A stretch of 64,000 bases of DNA. Source: Takakia lepidozioides (lineage: Eukaryota; Streptophyta; Takakiopsida; Takakiales; Takakiaceae). Both the position numbers and the translations under genes were made by a program. The notes below the pieces were generated by a model that had not been told where the DNA came from, did no database searches, and worked only from the letters and a program-made list of their open reading frames with translations. Within the stretch, counting starts at the first letter, position 1, and every line of letters begins with the position of its first letter. Shown here piece by piece: positions 11,127-49,420 of the stretch. The stretch is from the NCBI GenBank assembly GCA_030704615.1, contig CM060734.1, positions 26,412,001 through 26,476,000 on the forward strand, in the 5' to 3' direction.

Positions 11127-12861
11127 AATCCCCTTGATCCAATCTTCGGCTCCCCATCGCCTTCTCCCTTCACTTCTCTAATGTAAAGCAAAAACTGGGG
11201 TTCGTGTGCCTCCTCCACGGCCCACTCCCTTGCTGACAGAAGGTTTATTCGCCCTCCCACGGATTTGGGCATTTCCGACACTCGTAAGACCTCGCCACCA
11301 TTCCCACATGGCAGCGTGACTACTCTCTTGCGGCCATCTATGACCGCTCCGGATTTACTCAGAAAGGTCATCCCCAAAATGAGATCTACTCCATCGATCT
11401 CGCAGATGGTGAAGTTCTCACGTCCCTGCCAACTCCCCAGTTGAAGAGGAACATTAAACGCCAACCTTGTCGCCAACTGTGGTTCTCCTTTGGCAGAACG
11501 CACCTCAATAGAGGCCCCCACGTCACTTGTCGGGAGTCCCAGCTTTTGTGCCGCCGCCGGTGTCATGAAGGAGTGCGACGCTCCTGTGTCCACCAACAAC
11601 GACACATTAGTTCCGGATATTATCCCATCCACGAACAATAACTGACTCCCTTTACGCAGGGCACCAGTTTCCTGATACAACTCACAAGAATGGTTGCCTA
11701 CCTTGCAAGTCCTGGCGACCACCACTTCCACCAAGCGACTGATGGTATCTTCCGACAGCTCCGTGGTCGCCCGAGTCATGTTCAATTGCCGGGGCTTCGT
11801 GCACTTCTTGGCCATGTGCCCGGGCTCCCCGCAATTGAAACACACTCCATCAAAGGTCGCCTTCTGTCCGCCATAAGCCGCTCCACCCGCTTTTCCTTTC
11901 GAAGCACCGGGTGCCGCCTTGACGTGTGAAGGCCCTCCCTTCGATTTCCACGTGCCATTATCGACGCGTGGCCTATCCCACTTCTTTTCCGGTCGGGAGG
12001 GGTCACCTTCCCGCCGGGTCTTCTTGTCGTTCAGCTCCGTACGGCCTTGTCTCTCACCCCTAGGGACATCCGAGAAACATTCAGCCCTCTCAATTGCCTC
12101 GTTCAAAGTCTTGGGTGGCTTCTCCTCCAACTTCCGCCTGGCCCATGAGGCTAGTCCCGCCACAAAGTTGAAGACCATTTCTGGTTCTGCCATGTCCGCG
12201 ACTTCGAGCAACAGCACATTGAAAGCCTGGACATACCCCCGAATGTCATCTGTTTGCTTCAAATTCCTCATCTTGTCCCGGGCAAGCCAGGACGCGTTGA
12301 GGGCACAAACTGTCTCTTCATCAATTCCTTGAACCCACTCCAGTTCAAGGTTTCCGGGCTTGGGCCTCGGTCGTGAAGGCGTTTCTGCCACCATTGTTGA
12401 GCATAGCCCCTCATATAGGTGGGAGCCACTTCCACCCGATCCTCGTCACTCAACTTGGCCGCCCGGAAGTACTGCTCTAGCTCCAGGAGCCAGGTGTTGA
12501 GTGCCTTCCGATTTTGAACGCCCTCGAAGGTGCCGGGTTCCTTAGGCTTCACCTTAAACTTTGCCTTAGTGGAAGTGGCATTAGCCGCCTTCAACACGTC
12601 TTTCAACGTCCCGCCAAACTGCGCCAACAACCCTTTCCAAAAGGCTGCCGGCATGGGAGGCATCTCTTGGTTTGTCGGAGCTCTCAAGGATTCCTCGGGC
12701 TCCGACTCCTTGGATTCCTCCCGCTCTTGAGCGGCCTCGTTTTCGGAAACATTCATCACTTCCTCAAACGGCCGCCTCGGTGACACGTCGCCCCCATCGG
12801 GCTCACCAGGATCATCATCTTTTGGGCCGTCCCGCTTTCGCTTTGGCTTGCCCGACCCCAT
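11127..12861 (-). pseudogene. Gypsy gag (CCHC) and aspartic protease
   Basis: I take the ATG at 12861 (MGSGKPKRKRDG), 56 bp inside the 5' LTR. Gag starts in one frame (to about 12300) with a Glu/Pro-rich head, a TWLLELEQYFRAAKLSDEDRV segment and AQQWW. After a frameshift near 12300 it continues (LNASWLARDKMRN...) to a zinc knuckle CFNCGEPGHMAKKC (about 11810-11850). The same frame holds the protease, with active site LLVDTGASHSF (about 11570-11605) and ILGMTFL. The order gag-protease in one frame is usual for chromoviruses. One frameshift lies in gag and another at the protease/RT junction (about 11110). Confidence 0.9.
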
Positions 12862-12903
12862 GATGAGGCCAATCCCAAGAACGATCGCGTACTGAACTCT
12901 AAG

Positions 12904-12916
12904 CTCTGATACCAAG
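12904..12916 (-). promoter_or_regulatory. Primer-binding site, initiator tRNA-Met
   Basis: On the minus strand, directly inside the 5' LTR, the sequence is TTGGTATCAGAGC. It contains TGGTATCAGAGC, the standard plant PBS complementary to the 3' end of initiator tRNA-Met. Confidence 0.9.
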
Positions 12917-13641
12917 TGTCGCGCACCTCACTTCGGTAAGCTCCCCTTCAAGTCATAGTTACTCGCTTTGATGCGCGCGCCTGACTCCCAACCTGGCCGC
13001 CCGGGCCAACTTGGAGCTTTGGCTGCTCACCGGGACATAACGGTCCCCCTTTGCTTCCCTCTAAACCCTCCACCTATTTGGGACTAGGAGAATTCCCTTT
13101 GGTAGATGGCAGTCCGGAACAGCTCCCCTCTCTTTGGTCGCTTTCCGGCTCGTTCGCTTACTCACTAGTTTTTGGTCACCAACGGGCTTGCACCGTTCTC
13201 GGGGTTACTACTCCCTATATATACTTCTGTAGCTGTCCGCGGGGTTTCATAACCAGCCATGCCATTTTATGGCGAACCACCACGAAAACCCTCGACTCCC
13301 GGTGATGAGTCGCGGTGAGTCTTGGCCCACTCATCACGGCCCCTATGGACCGTGATGAGTCCCAAGACTCCCCACGACTCCCACCACGAGGTCTCCGCCC
13401 CCATGGTGAGTCCTATGCCACCCCCACTAAGTCCCGCTAAGCTACCACCACCCCTTGTGGAGCCACCCCCACCGCAACCCGGTGTGCGGGGCTCCACCTA
13501 GTGAGCGCCTCCGCCTCCTTGAGTGCCTTGGGCACTCAAGGGTGCTTCAGCCCCCCATACCTATCGCTGCCGATGCCCCCACTACAGGGGCAGCTCCTCA
13601 TGTGTCCTGACCCCCTGCCCTCAAGGCAAAGGGCCGCGACA
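12917..13641 (-). repeat. Right LTR (5' LTR of the minus-strand gypsy element)
   Basis: 725 bp, TG...CA ends, nearly identical to the left LTR. Differences I see are a T/C near the start (6791 vs 13029), G-run and C-run length changes, and three substitutions in the last 150 bp. Confidence 0.95.
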
Positions 13642-13646
13642 CGGCG
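13642..13646 (+). repeat. 5-bp target-site duplication (right), CGGCG
   Basis: Exact copy of 6674-6678. With one copy kept and the element ignored, the TNP2 frame runs on without a shift (KKEAA before, then EVMCMLEMN). Confidence 0.9.
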
Positions 13647-15008
13647 GAGGTAATGTGTATGTTGGAGATGAACCTTCCTCCCTCCTTCTTTGATATCCAA
13701 GTGCACTTAGTGGAAGAGGCTTTGATTGCCGGCCCCGTTTATTCTCAGTGGATGTACTTCCTTGAGTGTTACATGAAGACTTTGAAAGCATTTGTAAGAC
13801 AAATGGCGCACCTAGAGGGTAGCATGGCGGAGGGGTATACATTTCTAGAAGCTATGTTCTATTGCATGGAGTGCATGACAAGGGTGGATGAGGAAGCCCC
13901 TCAGACGTGGAAGGAAGAGGAGGATGTACGAACCAATGACATCGTTTTGCCCAAAAAATCGAAGAGGGTAAAATTGCCGACCTTGGTTATTGAGCAAGCG
14001 CATGACTTCATACTGAAGAACACCCCATCCATACATGAGTGGGAGGGAGGCAAGATACAATAACCTTGTTCAACAACGAGAGAAGGAGATGCTTGCATGG
14101 AGGCGGAACCATCCAAGGCCGGTTACTAGACGCCGTCGACGAGGAGCGGGCCGCCGGAATGTTCCTTCATTTATGACGCCAATTCAGATATGGTGCAAGA
14201 CCTTGCAAGGGGCCCCTCTCAATTTGCGACCTCCTACTCCGCGGTTAGGGATCACAGTCGTCATTTTCGCATTCGTGCTCTTGACATGAAACGCAAAATA
14301 ATGTTTGATTCTGGCTTGTGTGCCACATATTGACAAGACTCCGTGTGGGGTAAGGGAGATACATGACCTGCTATGAACAAACTTGAATACATTGGAGAGC
14401 TTGAGAGCATATTCCAACTTCAGTACACAAGGTACCGACCTCTTCTCTTCAAGGGAAGGTGGTTCCAGAAAAATCTTGTGGGGCCCTCCGCAACACTAGT
14501 ACGAGATGATTGTGGTTTCATACGCGTCAATGCAAATAGGCTCAACCCTACTCATCGTCCCTCCGATGAGCCTTTTGCATTTCCTTCAGACATGGAGCAA
14601 GTTTTCTTCTCTGATGACAAAACAAGAGGGGGAAATTGGAAGGTGGTTGTGCATGCTCAGCCAAGAGGAAGATGTATCTATCATGGTCTCGGATTTGCAC
14701 GGGGTGAGGCAATTACGGTGGAGGGACGGACTGGTCATAATGATGCTGATGATGGAGGTTGGGTAGAGGGGGTAAAAGAGGATGATGACGCCCCAGAGAA
14801 TGCATCCCGGACCCTATATGATGAAGCTCCAGAAGATACGGATGTTGGACAAGGAGATGAAGACACGGCCATTGACAACAAGGTGGAGGATGATTCGGAG
14901 GTGCATTTTGAGGGCCGGGTCATTTATGACGATGAATCCGATGACCAAGAAGACTTGCAGCTTGATGAGGATGAAGAAGCTTCGGATAATGATGTTCAAG
15001 TTGATTAG
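13647..15008 (+). pseudogene. TNP2-type CACTA transposase, 3' part (DUF4218/DUF4216-like)
   Basis: Continues the gene cut at 6678. 13647-14063 has LPPSFFDIQVHLVEE, GPVYSQWMYFLECYMKTLK and EGSMAEGYTFLEA, matching the DUF4218 region that follows the catalytic part in TNP2 proteins. A frame change near 14040 leads to a basic stretch (ARYNNLVQQREKEM). 14373-15008 has the DUF4216 pattern (LLFKGRWFQKN, GFIRVNANRLN, QVFFSDDK, NWKVVVHAQ) followed by a very acidic tail and a stop at 15006-15008. This half is in better condition than the first, but the gene as a whole is disrupted. Confidence 0.85.
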
Positions 15009-15124
15009 ACACATAATCAAAGCTACATAATAATTCTCGCACCGAACTGTACCCATCCCTTCGATTGATTGTACATGTACATGCATATTGTAGCTTATTT
15101 TTATGATTCATCAATGGTCTTGCA

Positions 15125-15173
<49 letters not shown>

Positions 15174-15682
15174 ACAAATCTATTAACAACCAAGAGAGAG
15201 AGGGAGAGAGGGGGGGCAAAGAAAGAAAAATAGAGAGGTGGGCTCCCCTCCCTAGAGTCCCATCCCCCATCCCCACCCCCTCTCCCTGCCCCTTAACTCA
15301 AAGTAAAAGACCGCCCCCCCTTGCCACCCCCCACCGTGGCAAGCCAAAAAAAACCCATCGCAATACCCCCTTGCCACGCCCGGCCGTCGCAAAGGCCTTT
15401 TCCCCTTCAAGCCACCTTGCCACGCCCGAGCGTGGCAAGTGGGGCTGCCCCCCTTTGCGACGGCCAGACGTGGCAAGAAAGGGCTACCTCTTGCCCTTGA
15501 GGCCACCTTGCCACGTCCCGGCGTCGCAGGATGATCCCGACGTTGGGGGGCTACACCTGGGCGCTGGGTTGCCACACGGCGGCGTCACAAGCAGTGCCGG
15601 GGCGCCGCCGTGCCACGTCGTATGCTCCGGTGTCGTATGCTCAGCGCTGCGCGGGGCGTGGGGGCGCGGCTGCCGTCACTAA
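15009..15682 (+). repeat. CACTA 3' subterminal region with (TC)n and GCCACG repeats
   Basis: After the TNP2 stop comes an uninterrupted (TC)20 tract (15129-15169), then a GA/G-rich patch. From 15320 to 15640 a short motif CTTGCCACG(C/T)CC.G(C/G)CGT(C/G)GCAA recurs in both orientations at least six times. Such short, bidirectional subterminal motifs are the usual transposase-binding repeats of CACTA elements. Confidence 0.7.
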
Positions 15683-15702
15683 CCCCCCTTTTTGCAGTAG
15701 TG
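15683..15702 (-). repeat. CACTA right terminal inverted repeat
   Basis: Read inward on the minus strand this is CACTACTGCAAAAAGGGGGG, a CACTA-family terminus downstream of TNP2 in the expected orientation. The next three bases (GAA) would be the 3-bp target duplication. The matching left end was not found in 1-3.9 kb and may lie before the window. Confidence 0.75.
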
Positions 15703-16902
15703 GAAGGAACTTCCTGAACAACTTTATAAAGAATAGAAACTCCAGGGTAACAGTTTCTTCAAATCCATTGCCCTGCATTATAACTTTCAGGTCTATGGCA
15801 TCTGTTCTGCCTTTGACCTCTAGTTTTCCACTCTGTGAAGGAGCTACAGATGTTCTAAGCCATGCTAGGTAGTAATATAAAGAATGTACTTCCTGCACAA
15901 CTTAAAACTGTGTAGAAACTCCAGGGTAACAGTTTCCTTCAAGCCAATGCAATGAGAAAACATCTTTGAGGGAGGTGGTATCCCAAAATAGGTCAGGGTA
16001 TGTCAAAGATGTATTCATCTTTATCACCTTGCAGGTCTGAGGAAGCTGAGTCATCGCTTCCTTGCTCTTGAAAGATCTAGGGCTGCATTTGAACCCAACA
16101 TTTCCAAGGTTGTGAAACCTGCAGGTCAAAAGATCTTGTGTACAAAGGGAGGGAGAGGGTAGTTCCTCCATATCCCCAAATGATGGCAGTGAAGGTAACG
16201 ATACAAGTTGCTTTACCAGGAACTTCTCATGCACGTAGCCCTGTCACAGAAATGATTGAACTAGAATTGAGAGGCTGAACAGAGCACTGAGAAGAATACT
16301 TCTCTTGAGAACTCCTTCGTGACTCCTCTAATTCCTGAAACCGGGAGGTAGTTGGCAGCCTATTTGCTTCATTTTTACCACAGCCACAACCGAATAGAAT
16401 TCTACCCTGCGACGTGTCTTCAACTGAATTGAGTGACTCCTCCGTTCTCCATGATTGAGAAACAGAAAAAATGTTCAAAATCAGATACCCATGGGGCCTT
16501 TCGTAGAATTCTCAGAGCCTCTCTTCAGGGTCGTGCAACAGAAAGGCACTCATAACTGATTACGCAGGAAGAAAATGGCATATCTTGTCACAATTATGAT
16601 TGTATCTCTGTTTAGTTAGAGTGTTAAATTTTTTTCCACGACACTCTGTGTATCAATATATGCGTAGCGCCACATTAGGCTGTTACGTCATATCATACCT
16701 TATAGTTTAGTTAACCCTGATTAGGGATAGTAAACCATATGCAATAGGTCCTTAAAATGTTTTAAGGAAAGCTTGTCACCTTATTGACATAAACCTGATT
16801 TTTACAGGTGTCAAGGGAGTGTATAAATAAAACCACTGTCGAACAGTTTAAAGGGTAGTAAAGGAGCATAGGAATTAAAAAACATATAGTCTGCCAAGGA
16901 AT

Positions 16903-16936
<34 letters not shown>

Positions 16937-17060
16937 GAAGAGTGAGGGAGAGGGAGAGAGAGGGTGTAGTGTGAATGCAGGGGAGTGACATTGAATTTTT
17001 TTGTGTTGTTGCTCGCTGAGATACTGCATTTCTACAAGGAAGAGCTCTGGTACCAGTGTG
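15703..17060. other. No gene recognised; 55-bp direct repeat and (GA)n
   Basis: An approx. 55-bp segment containing AGAAACTCCAGGGTAACAGT occurs at 15708-15762 and again at 15887-15942, about 180 bp apart. A (GA)15 tract lies at 16905-16934. ORFs are short with no domain. This may be host flank of the CACTA insertion or another unrecognised repeat. Confidence 0.5.
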
Positions 17061-17420
17061 AGAATGGTTGAGTCATCCATGCGAATTATTTCATCCATGC
17101 TGTAGACAATAGTTCATCTTTGCCTACCAGATTATTTCATTAGCTGAGGAGAGTGGATTTTTCATCCGGAGAATGAACGAAGTTCATCCATGCTTGCTAG
17201 GTTATACCATGGGAACGATGGGGGAATTCTTGGCCAGGATGAAAAGATTTAAGTTACCTACGATTTATTTCATCCATTGGAAGGACGGATTTCATCCCTA
17301 TAATCTAGGTTACTCTATGGGCGCGATGAAGGTCCGTGGCCTGGATGAAAGTTGATCAAGTCATCAATTATCTAGTTTTTTCATCCCAAAGATGAACGGA
17401 GTTCATATATGCAGGAAGTG
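17060..17420. repeat. ATGAA/TTCAT-rich imperfect repeats with short hairpins
   Basis: About ten TTCATC or GATGAA words in 360 bp, arranged as imperfect units of roughly 100 bp (...TTCATCCATGCTTGCTAGGTTATACCATGG..., then ...TTCATCCCTATAATCTAGGTTACTCTATGG...). Two units hold ATGAACGAAGTTCAT-type palindromes (about 17174 and 17392). A related TTCTCATCCGC...GGATGAGGACTGATGAAC block lies at 19308-19350. No coding potential. Confidence 0.6.
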
Positions 17421-18200
17421 CGATGGCGGAGCAGTAGTAGAACGGGCAAGAGTGTGTGTAGCAGGGAACTTGGCGCGTATGCATTGAGGTATCTCGAAAG
17501 GAAAGGTGGACGCGTTGCCGAAGCAAGCGTAACTTATGGTGTCACTTGATCCCATAGGGCTACTGCCTTCCGGTGGGAAGGTGGACACCGTAATGACTTC
17601 CAACAGGTGGATTGAACAGAGGTATCTCGATTAAACAAGCAGTGAGGGGTTGAAGGAGATGCAGCGAGGGACGGTGTGGTGTGTGTGCGGCTGACAGATC
17701 GCGGGAAGCGGTGACACCAATTACTTTTGTGATTATTGCTTGGAAATAGCTTGCGGGGGAAGCAGCTCGGTATCATGGTGCAGTTCCCAACTGAGGGGCA
17801 GCGGTGCCGCCGTTGCCTTCATGAATACGATCACGGAAGGACGAGCTTACAAGGGAAGCGGCTTGCTGCCAGAGAACAGGAAGGTGAGGTTGTTGGCACA
17901 ATGAATGATGACTTAGGGTGATTTGGAAGATGAGTTGCTGGAGGATAAGCTTCAAAGCAGGCAGCTTGGTGTCTTGTGCAACCGCCAGATGAGGGGAACG
18001 GAGCCGTCGTTGTGTTTATGATTGCCTCTTGCCAATTACTGAAAGTATCTTGTGCAACCGCCAGATAAGGGAAGCGGTGACCACCAATTGCTTTGTGATT
18101 ACTGCTTGGGACGAAAGAAGAGCAGCTGGGTGTGTCGTCCAGCGGCCAGATGACAGGAAGGGATGAGGGCACTGGCTTGGCAGATGGTGACTCAGGTTAT
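17421..18200. repeat. Degenerate interspersed repeats, no gene
   Basis: A GGAAGCGGTGACACCAATTAC-like block with the following TGTGATTA.TGCTTGG occurs at about 17703 and again at about 18074, 370 bp apart. CTTGTGCAACCGCCAGAT occurs at about 17974 and 18050. ORFs are shadows of these repeats. Confidence 0.5.
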
Positions 18201-19439
18201 CTGTAAATAAGGAGGTAGAGGGTGTGAATGTACAGAGCATGAAGCTTTTAGTCGCTGAATGTCTTCTTGTATAGATCATATCTGATCTTAGGGTAGATTT
18301 GCAGAGATGGTGGGATAGGCTAGTTTGTTAGCAAGCGGCAGGGGTGCTGCCGGAGGCTGAAGCAGAGCCGTCGGGACTTAATGGACTCTTAAATCGTTGA
18401 ATATCTGGAGGATGGAGTGGCAAGGCGGTGACATGATGTGACGTGCATAATCTCTGTTTTTAGAACGCCGTTGCATTCAGACGACAAGAGGAGTTAGGGT
18501 AGCTGCTGGCAGAGATGGTGAGGTGCCATTTTGGGCAGGCAAACCCACCGCTTCACTTGGAGTATAAAATAGATAAGTTCGTGGATACTTGGCTTCGTTT
18601 TTTTTTGGGACTTAGGATAGTTGTTGACATTTTGGTGAAAGGCTCTCTAGTGAGAATGATGTAGGAGATATGATTTTGAAAAATGGAATAGGGTGTGATC
18701 TGAACTTCAAAAAAGGGAGGTTGTAGAGAGAATGAGAGGAAATGTATGTATCCATTGGAATGGTGATAGAGGGCAGAGGCAACCCACCAACAGTCACTGA
18801 GTGTATAATGTTTATTTTGCTCTTGATATTCTGGTTCCAGTATCATGAATCTGGACCCACTGCTGCACTGGGGTAAAATTCCAAGATGGACTCACTGGAA
18901 CCGGCTGGGCGGTCTACATCTGCAGTAGATAGGCTGATTGTTGGATAATCAGAGCCGGGGGTACTTGTATCTGAAAGGGGAGAGAAAAGGTTTGGGAAGG
19001 GAGAGAGCTGCACAGTAAAAATGGGTAATGATGGGATGGTCAACTGGGAGATAGAGGAAAAACCATGAGATTGCAGAGAATCATTAGGCCTGTACATCAT
19101 GGCAGATATGAGTTGCCTTCCATTTATCAATGATTTCATTACAAAGGGGGTTCGGCATGTGCTGCTCGTGAGTGATGTCCACATAGGCTGACATTAGCTC
19201 TGACATAGGGCTGGTTGTATCACTGAAAACATCACAGCAGCACCATTGGGGCTGCAATTGTATTAAAATTGTGCAAAATCATGACAAGAAGATTATCCCC
19301 ATCCATGTTTTCTCATCCGCTGCGGCGTGGATGAGGACTGATGAACTCTGATCATGAACAGTAAAAAGGAAATCTATAACTGTGTGCCAGTGGTAGATTG
19401 CTAAGTTGATCTTTTACTAGAAGAAACAAAGTTAGAATT
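18201..19439. other. No recognised feature
   Basis: Mixed-composition DNA with only short ORFs on the minus strand, none with a recognisable domain. I see no terminal repeats or RNA gene. Confidence 0.5.
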
Positions 19440-20545
19440 ACACAGAAGGGGATTTATGCCCCTTCTTTTCACACTCCAAGGGAGTGAGGGAGAGAGAGGG
19501 ATAGAGGGAGAGAAGGGGAAATAGATTAAAAAGACGGTGGGGGAGGGCGGGGGGGGGGGGTTTTGACTGAGCAGCAGCAACTGCCCCCCCACATTTTGAC
19601 TTTTACTTTGTAGGGGGGAGCTGAGAGCAGCACAGCAGTTGCTGCTCTCAGCCCCCAACATGCGTTGGTGTTTTGTTGGGGATCTGGAATCTAGAGGTTG
19701 TTTCCACGCAGGCCTAATGTCTCCATTGCAAGGTGCCAGGAGTCTGGGGAAGAGAAAGAAGTCCCCTGCCCCAAAGAAAGCCGCGGTGAACCCGGTTATT
19801 ATCCCGAGAGTGTGACGCGGGCTGGCACCTCACGGGTTACCAGCACAATCGACTGCCGTGTCGTCCGGGTCCGCCCGCAACCTGAGGCCACCCCCCCCTC
19901 CCCCCCCACCCCCCCTCCCATTGTCCCCGTCTTGGATGCGCCAGGGGCCGGCTCAGCCAGCTCTCTTATTCGGGAGGTTGTTGCTGAGCCGGGATAATGT
20001 TCCCGTGGCTTAGTTTGAGCACACCCCCGGCCACCCAAGCCTCCTGAAATGTACCTTGGCAAGCGCATCACCCGTTCGGCGACCCGTATGGGAATCTCAG
20101 CTCTGTAGCGACCCCTTCCTCCGTAGCGAAGGCTGCACTTGCCAAGGCCCAAGGTCAGGTTCGAAGGCCTCGGAAGTGTTGGTTCCTAGCCCGCTATTTC
20201 AGATGAGGAGGAGGGAGGCCGATAAGAGGGTTGAGTTGGAGGCGCACCTCGTCGTAGCCAAGAGTTTTGTGGGGGGGGGGGGCGGCTAGGGGCTGGTGGG
20301 AGCCTAGCCGGTCAGCGACGTCACCGGAGAGCCTGAGCGGTCAGCAAAGAAGGGCCTGGACTACGGGGCGCCGCCGGGGGCTTAGTTGTTGTGGAATTTA
20401 CTTCCACAGTCGCTCGGGGAGGGGGGGAGAGAGAGGGACAGAGAGAGGGAGAGAGGGGGCAACAAACCAAAAAAAAAAAGGTGGGGGGGGAGTGATTGAG
20501 CAGCAGCAGCTGCTGAGCATTGTTCTTTGGAGAGTAGATAAAGTA
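19440..20545 (+). pseudogene. Second, decayed copy of the repeat array plus CACTA accessory ORF
   Basis: 19460-19660 repeats the GA-rich / poly-G / GAGCAGCAGCAACTGC arrangement of 1-1020. Next, 19698-20370 resembles 1100-1720: a YLGKRITRSATRMG stretch (about 20050-20095) parallels YAGKRILRSAARYG of the first copy, and GLDYGAPPG parallels TLDFAAPPA, with a G run at the equivalent place. The frame is broken many times. Another GA / G-run / AGCAGCAGCTGCTG block ends the copy (20410-20520). No functional product is expected. Confidence 0.55.
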
Positions 20546-21127
20546 TACTCATCTATCAATCCCCCGCCCCCTTGTACTCTTTCCAACACAAATACTCAAT
20601 GCACCCCTACCCATCCTCAGTTAATCCCCAGCACCCCAGGTTACCAGTAACCCCCCCCCCCCACTTTACACCCTATTAAGCCAACCCCGATAACCCGAAT
20701 GCATTCGCCATTGAAGCTATCCTCAAAGTTAAAACTCCGACATCAAAAGACTCATTTGGGGCCACTTGTGTAGACACATACTACTACTGCAAATGGGTTG
20801 GCTTCCAATCGGATGACAACATGACAAATTGAAGACGATCTTTTTGGACCCAATGACAACTGCGATCCTGCAAATGGGTTGGCTTCCAATCGGATGACAA
20901 CATGACAAATGAAGACGATCTTTGGACCCAATGACAACTGCGATCCTACCGGCCATAACCTCGCCTTCACATACACCAACAACATGTCTCCGTGCAAACC
21001 CAACCTGAGGACGACTGATACATACACACCCGTTGGAGGTTGCCCCAAATGTGCACATATGCATCACAGAATGTAACCCAGATAAAGATATTAGACGTGA
21101 CTCCCCCGTCATAAGTAAAGTCTTCAT
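20546..21127. repeat. 81-bp tandem duplication in non-coding spacer
   Basis: A segment starting GCAAATGGGTTGGCTTCCAA at 20789 is repeated from 20870 with two small indels (TT in AAATTG, TTT in the T run). The copies abut and end near 20947. Otherwise a C/A-rich spacer with no gene. Confidence 0.7.
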
Positions 21128-21472
21128 ATGTCCAACATATACGCCATTAACAGCAGCTACCTCGGCCTAATCCCCAACAACAGACTATCATGGCTTTGGT
21201 ATAAATATTCTACCTCAACTCCACTCACACCCCACCTACAACCAACCAGACAAGACTTTGCTACAGAGATCAGCTGGCTCCCTCCAAAAACCCACGAACT
21301 ACTAATAGACAAGCTAAGAGGAAGTTTAGTAACTACAGGGGAAGAAGACAGAAGTCCATTTTCAATTAACTTCCGCCCTTCAGGAAAATGCTCATCCTAT
21401 GCCATTGAATTTAGGGTGGAAAAAAGACATTCTCTTTTGAGTGTACAGGCTGGAGTGGGAGGTGGGCGATGA
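21128..21472 (+). CDS. Unrecognised short ORF (114 aa)
   Basis: ATG at 21128, stop at 21470-21472. The product is hydrophilic with no signal peptide, membrane segment or domain I recognise. It lies just beyond the CHD1 stop codon on the opposite strand, in the area where the CHD1 3' UTR must lie. It may be a transposon remnant or a chance ORF. Confidence 0.2.
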   Translation: MSNIYAINSSYLGLIPNNRLSWLWYKYSTSTPLTPHLQPTRQDFATEISWLPPKTHELLIDKLRGSLVTTGEEDRSPFSINFRPSGKCSSYAIEFRVEKRHSLLSVQAGVGGGR

Positions 21473-21535
21473 GGTAGGAGGGCCCAAAGGGGCTCCCTGG
21501 GCTGCTTTGTATGGAATAGCTTCTCTGACCCCTGT

Positions 21536-49420
<27,885 letters not shown>

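Larger units (their letters stand above)
6679..13641 (-). mobile_element. Full-length Ty3/gypsy chromovirus LTR retrotransposon
   Basis: A 6,963-bp element with two 725-bp LTRs, flanked by CGGCG on both sides. It runs on the minus strand: primer site, gag with CCHC knuckle, protease, reverse transcriptase, RNase H, integrase, chromodomain, polypurine tract. Order and chromodomain place it among plant chromoviruses (Ty3/gypsy, Metaviridae-like). It interrupts a TNP2 exon. The LTRs differ by about four substitutions and two 1-bp indels, so insertion is recent. The coding part nevertheless carries at least six frameshifts, so this copy cannot make its own polyprotein and may have moved with help from another element. 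Confidence 0.93.

Noticed and set aside
15009-15700. Short ORFs with Pro/Arg/Cys-rich products
   Set aside because: They are translations of the CACTA subterminal GCCACG repeats.
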